Below are positions 56,337 through 64,000 of a stretch of 64,000 bases of DNA, in pieces (the stretch's first letter is position 1; every line of letters begins with the position of its first letter). Below the pieces are notes generated by a model. That model was not told the DNA's origin. It did not search any database and worked only from the letters and a program-made list of their open reading frames with translations. The translations under genes were made by a program, and so were the position numbers. The stretch is from Pseudoclavibacter sp. RFBB5. GTDB taxonomy: Bacteria; Actinomycetota; Actinomycetes; Actinomycetales; Microbacteriaceae. The DNA is taken from NCBI RefSeq assembly GCF_002931555.1, contig NZ_PSTZ01000001.1, positions 62,001-126,000 of the forward strand, read 5' to 3'.

Positions 56337-57686
56337 ATGAACAAGAGAACTCTGACGGCCATCAGCGCCGCAGCACTCACGGCCGTCGCGCTGAGCGCAT
56401 GCTCGTCTGGCGGAGGCGGTGGCACCGCTGCTGCGGACGCCACGTGCACGAACACGATCGTGAACGAGGACGCCCCGCAGGTGCTCGTCTGGGCTTGGTA
56501 CCCCGCGTTCGAGCAGGTCGTCGACCTGTACAACCAGACCCACGACGATGTTCAGGTGTGCTGGACGAACGCCGGCCAGGGGAACGACGAGTACACGAAG
56601 TTCTCCACCGCCATCGAGGCCGGCTCGGGAGCCCCCGACGTGATCATGCTCGAGAGCGAGGTGCTCTCGAGCTTCACGATCCGGGATGCCCTGGTGGACA
56701 TCAGCGAGTTCGGTGCGAACGACCTCTCCGGCAGCTACACGGAGGGTGCCTGGAGTGATGTGACGAGCGGCGACGCCGTCTACGCCATCCCGGTCGACAG
56801 CGGCCCCATGGGCATGCTCTACCGCCAGGACCTCTTCGACGCGGCGGGTATCGCCGTGCCGACGACATGGGACGAGTTCGCCACGGCAGCGCAGCAGCTC
56901 AAGGACGCCGGTTCCGGCGGAGTCCTGGCCAACTTCCCCACAAACGGTCGCGCCTTCAACCAGGCGCTCTTCGCGCAGGCAGGCTCCGAGCCGTTCGTCT
57001 ACGACAAGACCAACCCCACCGAGGTCGGCATCAACGTCAACGACGACAGCGCCAAGGAGGTGCTCGCCTACTGGGACGACCTGGTGAAGAAGGACCTCGT
57101 CACGACGGACGACGCCTTCACCGCCGACTACAACACGAGCCTCGTCGATGGCACCTACGCCGTCTACCTCGCCGCGGCCTGGGGCCCCGGCTACCTGCAG
57201 GGTCTGTCGGACGCCGACGGAACCGCGGAGTGGCGCGCGGCCCCGCTCCCGCAGTGGGATGCGGCCAACCCCGTCGACGTGAACTGGGGCGGATCGACCT
57301 TCGCCGTCACGGAGCAGGCCGACGACAAGGCGCTCGCCGCCCGCGTCGCCATGGAGATCTTCGGCACGGAAGAGGCCTGGAAGATCGGCATCGAGGAGGG
57401 CGCGCTGTTCCCGACCTACACCCCGGTCCTCGAGTCGGAGTACTTCACCGAGCTCGAAGCAGAGTTCTTCGGCGGTCAGCAGGTCAACAAGGAGGTCTTC
57501 CTCCCCGCGGCCGCCGGCTACTCCGGCTTCACGTTCAGCCCGTTCCAGAACTACGCCTTCGACCAGCTCACCGAGCAGCAGTACGCGATGGTGCAGGGCC
57601 AGAAGTCGTCTGACCAGGCGCTGGACGACCTGCAGGCGTCGCTCGTGCAGTACGCCACGGAGCAGGGCTTCACCGTCACCGAGTAG
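56337..57686 (+). CDS. Sugar ABC transporter solute-binding lipoprotein
   Basis: A lipoprotein of 449 residues (signal MNKRTLTAISAAALTAVALS, lipobox LSAC with Cys22). The mature part is the family 1 extracellular sugar-binding fold (VLVWAWYPAFEQVVDLYNQT, PDVIMLESEVLSSF, YAIPVDSGPMGMLYRQDLF). It captures arabinosides or similar oligosaccharides outside the membrane for the two permeases. No ATPase gene is present, so a shared MsiK-type ATPase encoded elsewhere presumably energises it. The ATG at 56337 is upstream of a full lipoprotein signal. Confidence 0.87.
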   Translation: MNKRTLTAISAAALTAVALSACSSGGGGGTAAADATCTNTIVNEDAPQVLVWAWYPAFEQVVDLYNQTHDDVQVCWTNAGQGNDEYTKFSTAIEAGSGAPDVIMLESEVLSSFTIRDALVDISEFGANDLSGSYTEGAWSDVTSGDAVYAIPVDSGPMGMLYRQDLFDAAGIAVPTTWDEFATAAQQLKDAGSGGVLANFPTNGRAFNQALFAQAGSEPFVYDKTNPTEVGINVNDDSAKEVLAYWDDLVKKDLVTTDDAFTADYNTSLVDGTYAVYLAAAWGPGYLQGLSDADGTAEWRAAPLPQWDAANPVDVNWGGSTFAVTEQADDKALAARVAMEIFGTEEAWKIGIEEGALFPTYTPVLESEYFTELEAEFFGGQQVNKEVFLPAAAGYSGFTFSPFQNYAFDQLTEQQYAMVQGQKSSDQALDDLQASLVQYATEQGFTVTE

Positions 57687-57704
57687 TCGGCAGCGCCGAC
57701 CCCC

Positions 57705-57758
57705 GTCCGGGCATCGGCGTCGACCGCCGCACGACAGCGGCCGACCCGATGCCCGGAC
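57705..57758 (+). terminator. 13-bp hairpin between binding-protein and permease genes
   Basis: GTCCGGGCATCGG (57705-57717) and CCGATGCCCGGAC (57746-57758) pair perfectly around 28 bases. It lies 19 bases after the binding-protein stop and before the permeases, the usual place for a stem that stabilises upstream mRNA or partly terminates so the binding protein is made in excess. No T tract is present. Confidence 0.6.
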
Positions 57759-57833
57759 GCCTCCTCCAGTGCGCCCACCGCGGCACCGGCTTCGTGATGA
57801 CAGACAGCGTGATGACAGACAGAAGGACTCGAA

Positions 57834-58832
57834 ATGGCTACTCCGAATGCCGTGATCGTGCCGAGTGCACGTGAGGCGGAACCGGGCGAGCAGGAAAGCG
57901 CCCCGCCTCCTCGCAAGCAGGGCAGACCCCGCAAGCCGCGGGCAGTGATCGGCCCCACCGAGCGTCGTCGGCAGCGCATCGGGTGGCTGTTCGTCGCCCC
58001 GTTCGCGGTCGTGTTCGTGACGTTCCTGATCGTGCCGCTCTTCTACGCGTTCTGGATGAGCCTGCAGACGTCGACGCTCGCCATGGGCACGTCGTTCACG
58101 TGGTTCGACAACTACGCGAAGGCGTTCACCGACCCGATCTTCCTCGACGGCCTGCTGCGCGTCGGACAGTTCGCGCTCGTCATGATCCCGCTGCAGATGC
58201 TCGTGGCGCTCATCGCCGCGCTGGTGCTCGACAGCCTGACGACGTGGGCGTCGAAGTTCTCGCGGCTCATGATCTTCCTGCCGTACGCCATCCCCGTCGT
58301 CATCGGGGCGCTCATGTGGGGCTTCCTCTACAGCCCGCGCTTCGGTCCGGCCAGCGACCTGTTCGAGCTCTTCGGGCTCGCGGCCCCCGACTTCCTCGCG
58401 CAGAGCGCCATCTTCGGCAGCCTCGTGAACATCGTCACCTGGCAGTGGGCCGGCTACTACATGATCATCATCTACGCGGCCCTCCAGGGCATCGACCGCT
58501 CCATCTACGAGGCGGCCCGCATCGACGGCGTCACCTCCCTGCAGATGGCGCTGCGCATCAAGGTACCCATGATCTCGTCGTCGATGGTCATGGTGCTCAT
58601 CTTCGCGATGATCGGCACGCTGCAGTTCTTCACCGAGCCGCAAGTGCTCCGCGGCATCGCGCAGGGCGCGATCCCCGTGTCGTACACGCCGAACATGTAC
58701 GCCTACTCGCTGGCCTTCTCATACAGCCAGTTCAACTACGCGTCGGCGATCTCGTTCGCGCTCGGAGTCGTCGTGTTCATCGGCTCCTACTTCTTCCTCT
58801 TCCTCACACGCAAGCAGAGCGGGCTGAAATGA
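57834..58832 (+). CDS. Sugar ABC transporter permease 1 (MalF-like)
   Basis: An inner-membrane permease of 332 residues with an extended cytoplasmic N-terminus (about 45 residues, Pro/Arg-rich: PPPRKQGRPRKPRAVIGPTE), six helices and the EAA loop YEAARIDGVTSLQMALRIKVP that docks the ATPase. It pairs with the next permease, whose start overlaps its stop (ATGA). AGAAGG precedes the ATG. Function is inferred from the family and the GH51 context. Confidence 0.88.
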   Translation: MATPNAVIVPSAREAEPGEQESAPPPRKQGRPRKPRAVIGPTERRRQRIGWLFVAPFAVVFVTFLIVPLFYAFWMSLQTSTLAMGTSFTWFDNYAKAFTDPIFLDGLLRVGQFALVMIPLQMLVALIAALVLDSLTTWASKFSRLMIFLPYAIPVVIGALMWGFLYSPRFGPASDLFELFGLAAPDFLAQSAIFGSLVNIVTWQWAGYYMIIIYAALQGIDRSIYEAARIDGVTSLQMALRIKVPMISSSMVMVLIFAMIGTLQFFTEPQVLRGIAQGAIPVSYTPNMYAYSLAFSYSQFNYASAISFALGVVVFIGSYFFLFLTRKQSGLK

Positions 58833-59773
58833 CCACGGAGACCGCGGCGAGTTCCACGCTCACCCCACGACAGCAGCGCAGCTTCGCGCGCGCCCAGCGC
58901 AACGCCGACCTCCGCAGAGGCGGGTCGAAGGCGAAGCGCACCTTCTCGCACATCCTGCTGCTCGCATTCGTCATCTACTTCATCATGCCGCTGTGGTGGC
59001 TCATCGTGGCGTCCACCAAGGACACGGCGGGGCTCTTCACCGGCAGCGGCGGGCCGCTCTGGTTCGACGACAGCTTCAACCTCTTCGACAACATCGCGCA
59101 GCTCAGCACCCACCAGGGCGGCATCTACTGGCGCTGGCTCGGCAACTCGTTCCTCTACGCCTTCACGGGAGGCATCGGGGCGACGATCCTCGCGGTGTTC
59201 GCCGGCTACGGCTTCGCGAAGTACCGTTTCCGCGGCCGCACGGTCTTCTTCAACGTGCTGCTCGGCGCTGTCATGGTGCCGCTCACGGCCTTGGTCATCC
59301 CGACCTTCGTCCTCCTCAGCGAGGCGGGCCTCGTCAACACGATCTGGGCGGTCATCCTCCCGTCGCTGCTGAACCCGTTCGGCGTGTACCTCATGCGCAT
59401 CTACGCCCAGGATGCGGTGCCAGACGAGATCCTGGACGCGGCACGAGTCGACGGGGCGGGGGAGATCCGCATCTTCTTCCAGGTCGCGCTGCCACTGCTG
59501 CGCCCCGCGATCGTCACCGTCCTGCTCCTCAGCGTCGTCGGCACGTGGAACAACTTCTTCCTGCCGCTCGCCGTGCTGAGCGACCCGAACCTCCTCCCCG
59601 TCACCGTCGGTCTCAACAGCTGGACGGCGCTCTCCAACGCGGGAGCCGGCGGCGAGCAGGTCTGGAACCTCATCGTCACTGGCGCCTTCCTCTCCATCGT
59701 GCCGCTTGTCATCGCCTTCCTCTCGCTGCAGAAGTACTGGCAGGGCGGCCTCTCGCTCGGCGCAGTCAAGTAA
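58829..59773 (+). CDS. Sugar ABC transporter permease 2 (MalG-like)
   Basis: An inner-membrane permease of 314 residues. The N-terminal basic region (TLTPRQQRSFARAQRNADLR) precedes helix 1 (ILLLAFVIYFIMPLWWLIVA), and the EAA loop is LDAARVDGAGEIRIFFQVALP, followed by the conserved TWNNFFLPLAVLSD segment. Start at 58829 overlaps the stop of permease 1. It completes the heterodimeric channel for the lipoprotein at 56337. Confidence 0.88.
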   Translation: MTTETAASSTLTPRQQRSFARAQRNADLRRGGSKAKRTFSHILLLAFVIYFIMPLWWLIVASTKDTAGLFTGSGGPLWFDDSFNLFDNIAQLSTHQGGIYWRWLGNSFLYAFTGGIGATILAVFAGYGFAKYRFRGRTVFFNVLLGAVMVPLTALVIPTFVLLSEAGLVNTIWAVILPSLLNPFGVYLMRIYAQDAVPDEILDAARVDGAGEIRIFFQVALPLLRPAIVTVLLLSVVGTWNNFFLPLAVLSDPNLLPVTVGLNSWTALSNAGAGGEQVWNLIVTGAFLSIVPLVIAFLSLQKYWQGGLSLGAVK

Positions 59774-59825
59774 CCCCGCGCATCCGCAGCTCTCACCCCT
59801 CGACAGAAAGACAGCAGAACACCCC

Positions 59826-61340
59826 ATGGTCACTGCACGACTCACCATCGACCCCCACTTCGCAGTCGGCGACATCAACCGCCGAGTCTTCGGTTCGTTC
59901 ATCGAGCACCTCGGACGCGCCGTCTACGACGGCATCTACGAGCCAGGCCACCCGACGGCAGACGAGAACGGCTTCCGCCGCGACGTCATCGACCTCGTCA
60001 AGGAGCTCGGCGTCTCCGCCATCCGCTACCCCGGTGGCAACTTCGTCTCCGGCTTCCGCTGGGAGGACAGCGTCGGCCCCAAGGCTGAACGCCCGCGTCG
60101 CCTCGACCTCGCCTGGCACTCGACCGAGACCAACGAGGTCGGCCTGCACGAGTTCGCGACCTGGCTCGACAAGGTCGACAGCGAGCTCATGCTCGCAGTG
60201 AACCTCGGCACGCGCGGCACCCTGGAAGCCCTCGACCTCCTCGAGTACTCCAACATCCCCGCAGGCACCGCACTCAGCGAGCAGCGCATCGCCAACGGCA
60301 GGACCAACGCGTTCGGAGTGAAGATGTGGTGCCTCGGGAACGAGATGGACGGGCCGTGGCAGCTCGGCCACCGCTCGGCCGACGACTACGGCAAGATCGC
60401 ATCCCAGACGGCGAAGGCCATGCGCCAGATCGACCCGACGCTCGAGCTCGTCGCCTGCGGCTCGTCGAGCGCGCAGATGCCGACCTTCGGCGAGTGGGAG
60501 CGCGTCGTGCTCACGCACACGTACGACGACGTCGACTACATCTCCTGCCACGCCTACTACGAGGAGAAGAACGGCGACCTCGACAGCTTCCTCGCCTCCG
60601 CGGTCAACATGGATGGCTTCATCGAGTCGGTCATCGCGACCGCCGACCACGTCAAGGCCGTCAAGGGCAGCGACAAGACCATCAACATCTCGTTCGACGA
60701 GTGGAACGTCTGGTACCTCGACCGGTACCACGACGTCGACAAGGTCGAGGGCGTCGACAACTGGCCCATCGCCCCGCGCATCCTCGAGGACGTCTACTCG
60801 GTGGCCGACGCGGTCGTCTTCGGCAACCTCATGATCTCGCTCCTCAAGCGCGCCGACCGGGTGACCAGCGCCTCCCTCGCGCAGCTCGTCAACGTCATCG
60901 CGCCCATCATGACCGAGCCGGGCGGGCCGGCCTGGAAGCAGACGACCTACTTCCCGTTCGCCCTCACCTCGCGCCTCGCCAAGGGGCAGGCGCTCGAGGT
61001 TCGCCTCGAGAGCCCCACCCACACGACCGAGGTCTACGGCACCGTCGCGACCCTGGACGCCGTTGCCACCCACGATGCCGAGACCGGCTCGACGGCGCTG
61101 TTCCTCGTCAACCGCAGCCGCGACGAGGAGGCAGTCGTCACGATCGACATCGCCGCGCTGGGCGGGGCAAGGGTCGTGGATGCGCAGACGCTCGCCGACG
61201 ACGACGTGTACGCCAAGAACACGCTCGAGGACCCGGAGCGGGTCGGACTCGTTGCCAACGACACCGCCCGCGTCGAAGACGGAATGCTGACGGTCACCCT
61301 GCCCCCCGTATCGTGGACGGCGGTAGAGCTCCGAGCCTGA
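59826..61340 (+). CDS. abfA: Alpha-L-arabinofuranosidase, GH51
   Basis: A cytoplasmic retaining arabinofuranosidase of 504 residues, normal GH51 length. The acid/base Glu173 lies in MWCLGNEMDGPWQ and the nucleophile Glu292 in ISFDEWNVWY; FGSFIEHLGRAVYDGIYEPG and IRYPGGNFVSGFRWED are family signatures. No signal peptide, so it acts on oligosaccharides after ABC import, releasing L-arabinose from arabinan or arabinoxylan fragments. It follows permease 2 by 52 bases, with AGAAAG upstream, in the LacI-controlled unit. Confidence 0.92.
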   Translation: MVTARLTIDPHFAVGDINRRVFGSFIEHLGRAVYDGIYEPGHPTADENGFRRDVIDLVKELGVSAIRYPGGNFVSGFRWEDSVGPKAERPRRLDLAWHSTETNEVGLHEFATWLDKVDSELMLAVNLGTRGTLEALDLLEYSNIPAGTALSEQRIANGRTNAFGVKMWCLGNEMDGPWQLGHRSADDYGKIASQTAKAMRQIDPTLELVACGSSSAQMPTFGEWERVVLTHTYDDVDYISCHAYYEEKNGDLDSFLASAVNMDGFIESVIATADHVKAVKGSDKTINISFDEWNVWYLDRYHDVDKVEGVDNWPIAPRILEDVYSVADAVVFGNLMISLLKRADRVTSASLAQLVNVIAPIMTEPGGPAWKQTTYFPFALTSRLAKGQALEVRLESPTHTTEVYGTVATLDAVATHDAETGSTALFLVNRSRDEEAVVTIDIAALGGARVVDAQTLADDDVYAKNTLEDPERVGLVANDTARVEDGMLTVTLPPVSWTAVELRA

Positions 61341-61401
61341 CAACCTGGCCGAGCCCCGCCGGGTGCATCCACTTCGCAACGTCGCAGAAAGCAGGACAGC
61401 A

Positions 61402-62646
61402 GTGACCTCCAACTGGGCTGGCAACATCACCTTCGAGGCGGAGCGCGTCGCCGCCCCGACGAGCACGGCCGAGGTCAGCGAGGTGGTGCGCGCCGCGGTG
61501 GCTGCCGGACAGTCGGTGCGGGCGCTCGGCAGCGGGCACTCGTTCAACCGGATCGCCGACACGAGCGGAGTGCAGGTGTCGACGCGGGGGCTGCGCAGCC
61601 CGCTCCGCATCGACGAGGACCGGCGGTGGGTGTCGATCGGCGCTGGCACCCGCTACGGGGAGCTCGCGATCGACCTCGCCGAGCACGGCCTGGCGCTCGC
61701 GAACCTCGCCTCCCTCCCGCACATCTCCATCGCGGGGGCGGTCGCGACGGGCACCCACGGTTCCGGCAATACCAATCGGAGCCTGGCCGCCGCCGTCGCC
61801 GCCATCGAGTTCGTCGCGGGCGACGGGGAAGTGGTCGTGCTCGAGCGGGGCGACGAGGGCTTCGACGGGGCCGTCGTCTCGCTGGGGGCCCTCGGAATCG
61901 TGACGCGCATCCGCCTCGACGTCGTGCCCCACTTCGAGGTGCGGCAGCGGGTCTTCGAGAACCTGCCGTTCGCGGCGCTGCTCGAGAACTTCGACGAGAT
62001 CACCGGCACCGGGTACAGCGTGAGCGCCTTCACGACGTGGGCCGAACCCGAGGTCATCGACCAGGTGTGGGTGAAGCAGCTCGCGAGCGAGCTCGCGCCT
62101 GGCGACTTCTACGGGGCCACGCCCGCGACTGAGGCCCTGCACCCCATTCGTGGCATCTCCGCCGTGGCCTGCAGCGAGCAGTTCGGCGTCGCCGGCCCCT
62201 GGTACGAGCGGCTCCCGCACTTCAAGCTCGAGTTCCAGCCGTCCAACGGGGCCGAGCTGCAGAGCGAGTACCTCATCCCGCGGCTCCGGGCGCAGGATGC
62301 GCTGCTCGCGCTCGCGGGCATCGCCGACCGCATCCGCCCCCACCTGCTCGTCAACGAGGTGCGCACGGTCGCGCGCGACTCTCTCTGGCTGAGCCCCATG
62401 CACGGCAACGACGTCGTCGGCCTGCACTTCACATGGAAGCAGGACCCGGAGGTCGCCGAGCTGCTGCCGCTGCTCGACGAGATCTTCGAGCCACTCGGCG
62501 GTCGCCCGCACTGGGGCAAGGTCTTCGACGAGCGGATCGACGTCGCCGAGCGGTACCCGCGCCTCGGCGACTTCCGGAAGCTCGTCGGGCGCTACGACCC
62601 GAACGGCGTCTTCGCGAACGACTTCACGCGACGCGTGCTGCGGTAG
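61402..62646 (+). CDS. FAD-dependent alditol oxidase (AldO/xylitol oxidase type)
   Basis: An oxidase of 414 residues with a VAO-type FAD domain. ALGSGHSFNRIADT places His46 where the FAD is covalently attached in Streptomyces AldO, and HISIAGAVATGTHGSGNTN, GALGIVTRIRLDVVP and the C-terminal HWGKVFDER are family-typical. AldO enzymes oxidise the C1 hydroxyl of xylitol, sorbitol or similar polyols with O2, giving H2O2. GTG start at 61402. In this operon the substrate may be an arabinose-related polyol; sugar-lactone (gulono/arabinono) oxidases are close relatives. Confidence 0.85.
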   Translation: MTSNWAGNITFEAERVAAPTSTAEVSEVVRAAVAAGQSVRALGSGHSFNRIADTSGVQVSTRGLRSPLRIDEDRRWVSIGAGTRYGELAIDLAEHGLALANLASLPHISIAGAVATGTHGSGNTNRSLAAAVAAIEFVAGDGEVVVLERGDEGFDGAVVSLGALGIVTRIRLDVVPHFEVRQRVFENLPFAALLENFDEITGTGYSVSAFTTWAEPEVIDQVWVKQLASELAPGDFYGATPATEALHPIRGISAVACSEQFGVAGPWYERLPHFKLEFQPSNGAELQSEYLIPRLRAQDALLALAGIADRIRPHLLVNEVRTVARDSLWLSPMHGNDVVGLHFTWKQDPEVAELLPLLDEIFEPLGGRPHWGKVFDERIDVAERYPRLGDFRKLVGRYDPNGVFANDFTRRVLR

Positions 62647-62698
62647 GCCTGGGGCTGGACGCGTTTCGAGCCCTGGCGCGCGGAACGGCACGTTTTTG

Positions 62699-62714
62699 CA
62701 CTGATGTTGGTCAC
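62699..62714. repeat. Partial copy of the dispersed repeat
   Basis: GCACTGATGTTGGTCA, identical to 55020-55035, lies in the gap (62647-62825) between the alditol oxidase and tetR genes. Sixteen identical bases including the TTGGTCA half of the inverted-repeat family. Confidence 0.55.
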
Positions 62715-62775
62715 GGGGGAGTTCGCTGAGCGGCCGCGCCCCACTGCGCCTCGAACTGACCCTGTTGTGATCTCG

Positions 62776-62808
62776 CACGATCGTGCTAATTTACATCTGT
62801 AAATTAGT
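62776..62808. promoter_or_regulatory. Two palindromes in the tetR promoter
   Basis: GCACGATCGTGC (62776-62787, perfect) and CTAATTTACA-TC-TGTAAATTAG (62787-62808, perfect 10-bp arms) abut each other. TTGTGA (62766-62771) and TAATTT (62788-62793) with 16 bases between are a candidate promoter, so the second palindrome covers the -10. The TetR protein encoded 17 bases downstream is the natural ligand for at least one of them. Confidence 0.65.
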
Positions 62809-62825
62809 TCCGAGCGAGGAGTGCC

Positions 62826-63500
62826 GTGATCCAGGAAGATGCGAGGTTCGTCCGTTCGCGGGCGGCGCTCATCGCTGCCGTCGTCGAACTGCTCGATGAG
62901 GGGCGCGACGCAGCTCAGCTGAGCATCACCGACCTCGTCGGCCGGGCCGGAGTCAGTCGTCCCACGTTCTACAAGCACTTCGACGACACCGCCGCGCTCA
63001 TCCGCGAGGCCGCCCTCCGCCGCCTGCAATCGGCATTCGATCGGATTCCGAGCGTCGGCGAGGACCCCTCGTGGCCGACCTTCGTGCGCGGCACGCTCCG
63101 CGCGCTCCTCCACGAACTCGACGCAGACGCGCCTTTCTACCGGGCGGCCCTCGAGAGCAGCTTCGGCCTCCTCACGGGCGACGTCATCGCGTACCTCGCC
63201 TCGAGGCTCCTCGAATCGTCACCGCTCGGACCCGTCATCCGACGGCGCCCGGGCCCCGACACCCCGCGGGACCGCGCCGAGTTCCTCGCGGCCGGCGCCA
63301 TGTGGCACGTCACGCGGTGGCTCTTCGCTGACGTTAATGTCCCAGTCGAAGCGGACACGAACCCGACCGCCGACTCCTCGGCCGCTGCTCGCGCATCCAC
63401 CGATGAACTCGTCGAGCGCCTCTCCTCCCTGCTCCTCGCATCCTCCGGCGCGACTGTCGCCGAGCTTGACGCCCTCCGCGCCGAGCACGTTCGCTCATAG
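62826..63500 (+). CDS. TetR-family regulator
   Basis: A protein of 224 residues with the N-terminal helix-turn-helix (LSITDLVGRAGVSRPTFYKHFDDTAALI) and a ligand-binding domain of about 150 residues. Start is GTG at 62826 after GAGGAG. It precedes a YhgE/Pip-type membrane gene on the same strand by 14 bases, so it likely controls that export or envelope gene and, through the palindromes just upstream, itself. Effector unknown. Confidence 0.87.
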   Translation: MIQEDARFVRSRAALIAAVVELLDEGRDAAQLSITDLVGRAGVSRPTFYKHFDDTAALIREAALRRLQSAFDRIPSVGEDPSWPTFVRGTLRALLHELDADAPFYRAALESSFGLLTGDVIAYLASRLLESSPLGPVIRRRPGPDTPRDRAEFLAAGAMWHVTRWLFADVNVPVEADTNPTADSSAAARASTDELVERLSSLLLASSGATVAELDALRAEHVRS

Positions 63501-63514
63501 GACTTCACACCCAC

Positions 63515-64000
63515 ATGCGTTCCTTCCCACTTCCCGCCTTCGTGCGCTCGCACCGGCGGACGCTCATCGTCATCGTCGGCATCGCGCTCATTCCCCTCAT
63601 CTACGCGGGCTCGCTGATCTGGTCGAACGAGGACCCGACGCACCGCCTCGACCACATCGACGCGGCCATCGTGAACAGCGACCAGGCGGCGACCCCCGCG
63701 ACGACCACCGAGGGGGAGCCGGCAGAACCCGTCGATCTCGGCGCGACGCTCACCGAGAAGCTCGTCGACAGCACCGAGTCGAACAACTTCAGCTGGCACG
63801 AGATGTCGGCGGATGAGGCGCAGAGCGAGCTCGAGTCGGGCAAGGTGCTCGCCGTGCTCGATATCCCGGCGGGTTTCTCGGCGGCGGCCGTCTCGGCGGG
63901 TGGTGACGACCCGCTGGACGCGGCCATCGCTCGCCTCTCCATCACGACCAACGACGGGGCGAACATCATCGTCGGCAACATCGCGTCGACGGTCGGCACG
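63515..64000 (+). CDS. YhgE/Pip-type membrane protein, N-terminal part (3' end outside window)
   Basis: The first 162 residues of a larger protein. A short basic N-terminus, one transmembrane helix (TLIVIVGIALIPLIYAGSLI) and the start of a large extracytoplasmic domain (AAIVNSDQAATPATTTEGEP, then VLAVLDIPAGFSAAAVSAGG) are typical of the YhgE/Pip/ABC-2-like family (phage-infection-protein relatives) which have about 600-700 residues with a C-terminal five-helix bundle. It could take part in export of peptides or lipids. It is the probable target of the preceding TetR. Confidence 0.78.
   Translation, partial: MRSFPLPAFVRSHRRTLIVIVGIALIPLIYAGSLIWSNEDPTHRLDHIDAAIVNSDQAATPATTTEGEPAEPVDLGATLTEKLVDSTESNNFSWHEMSADEAQSELESGKVLAVLDIPAGFSAAAVSAGGDDPLDAAIARLSITTNDGANIIVGNIASTVGT

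Overview
The window is 64 kb of GC-rich, densely coded DNA. G/C-ending codons, frequent GTG/TTG starts, common four-base ATGA overlaps and the gene families present point to a high-GC Gram-positive actinobacterium, most likely Microbacteriaceae. That placement is an inference from composition and gene content; I see no rRNA or tRNA gene and cannot name a genus. No phage, insertion sequence, CRISPR array or replication origin was recognised, so this looks like chromosomal carbohydrate and accessory territory.

Layout. 0-5.5 kb: an L-rhamnose catabolic operon, rhaI (3' part only), fused aldolase/lactaldehyde dehydrogenase, rhaB and lldD. It takes L-rhamnose to DHAP plus L-lactate and on to pyruvate. 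5.5-11.2 kb: a HAD phosphatase, small DUF2945 and membrane proteins, a PadR regulator with its membrane partner, and a three-gene ABC exporter module with an ArsR-like regulator. 11.2-16.3 kb: ion transport, with a MerR regulator divergent from a SulP anion transporter, a doubly damaged trkH relic and nhaA. 16.4-20.9 kb and 34.2-38.7 kb: two paralogous aryl-beta-glucoside PTS operons of identical gene order (EIIBCA, GH1 6-phospho-beta-glucosidase, LicT/BglG antiterminator) in opposite orientation. Each is preceded by a RAT antiterminator site overlapping an intrinsic terminator. 20.9-34.2 kb: many small regulator/effector pairs (MFS, GAF, AEC transporter with CGNR regulator, HxlR with NmrA-like reductase, UvrA-like ATPase, TetR with SDR and aldo/keto reductase, nitronate monooxygenase with peptidase E), plus a rearranged spot where a headless amino-acid permease abuts a headless LysR gene.

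38.7-49.1 kb: a lactonase/Gfo-Idh pair, a small secreted protein, an RNB ribonuclease, several uncharacterised proteins, an SDR and an aldo/keto reductase. 49.4-54.0 kb: a four-gene glutamate-amide cluster (GlnT/GmaS-type ligase plus three glutamate-synthase-like subunits) matching the synthase half of the N-methylglutamate pathway. 54.1-62.6 kb: an ATPase flanked by dispersed inverted repeats, then an arabino-oligosaccharide locus of LacI regulator, binding protein, two permeases, GH51 arabinofuranosidase and FAD alditol oxidase. 62.8-64.0 kb: a TetR regulator and the start of a YhgE/Pip-type membrane protein.

The main theme is plant-derived sugar use (rhamnose, beta-glucosides, arabinan) with local regulators whose operators can be read directly: palindromes for LacI, two TetRs, HxlR, PadR, MerR and ArsR-like proteins, and RNA antitermination for both bgl operons. 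The most notable non-coding signals are the paired RAT/terminators, a dispersed intergenic palindrome family built on a CCAACTTCCGTGA core, a 16-bp motif shared by two promoter regions, and an AACCCATCA repeat cluster after lldD.
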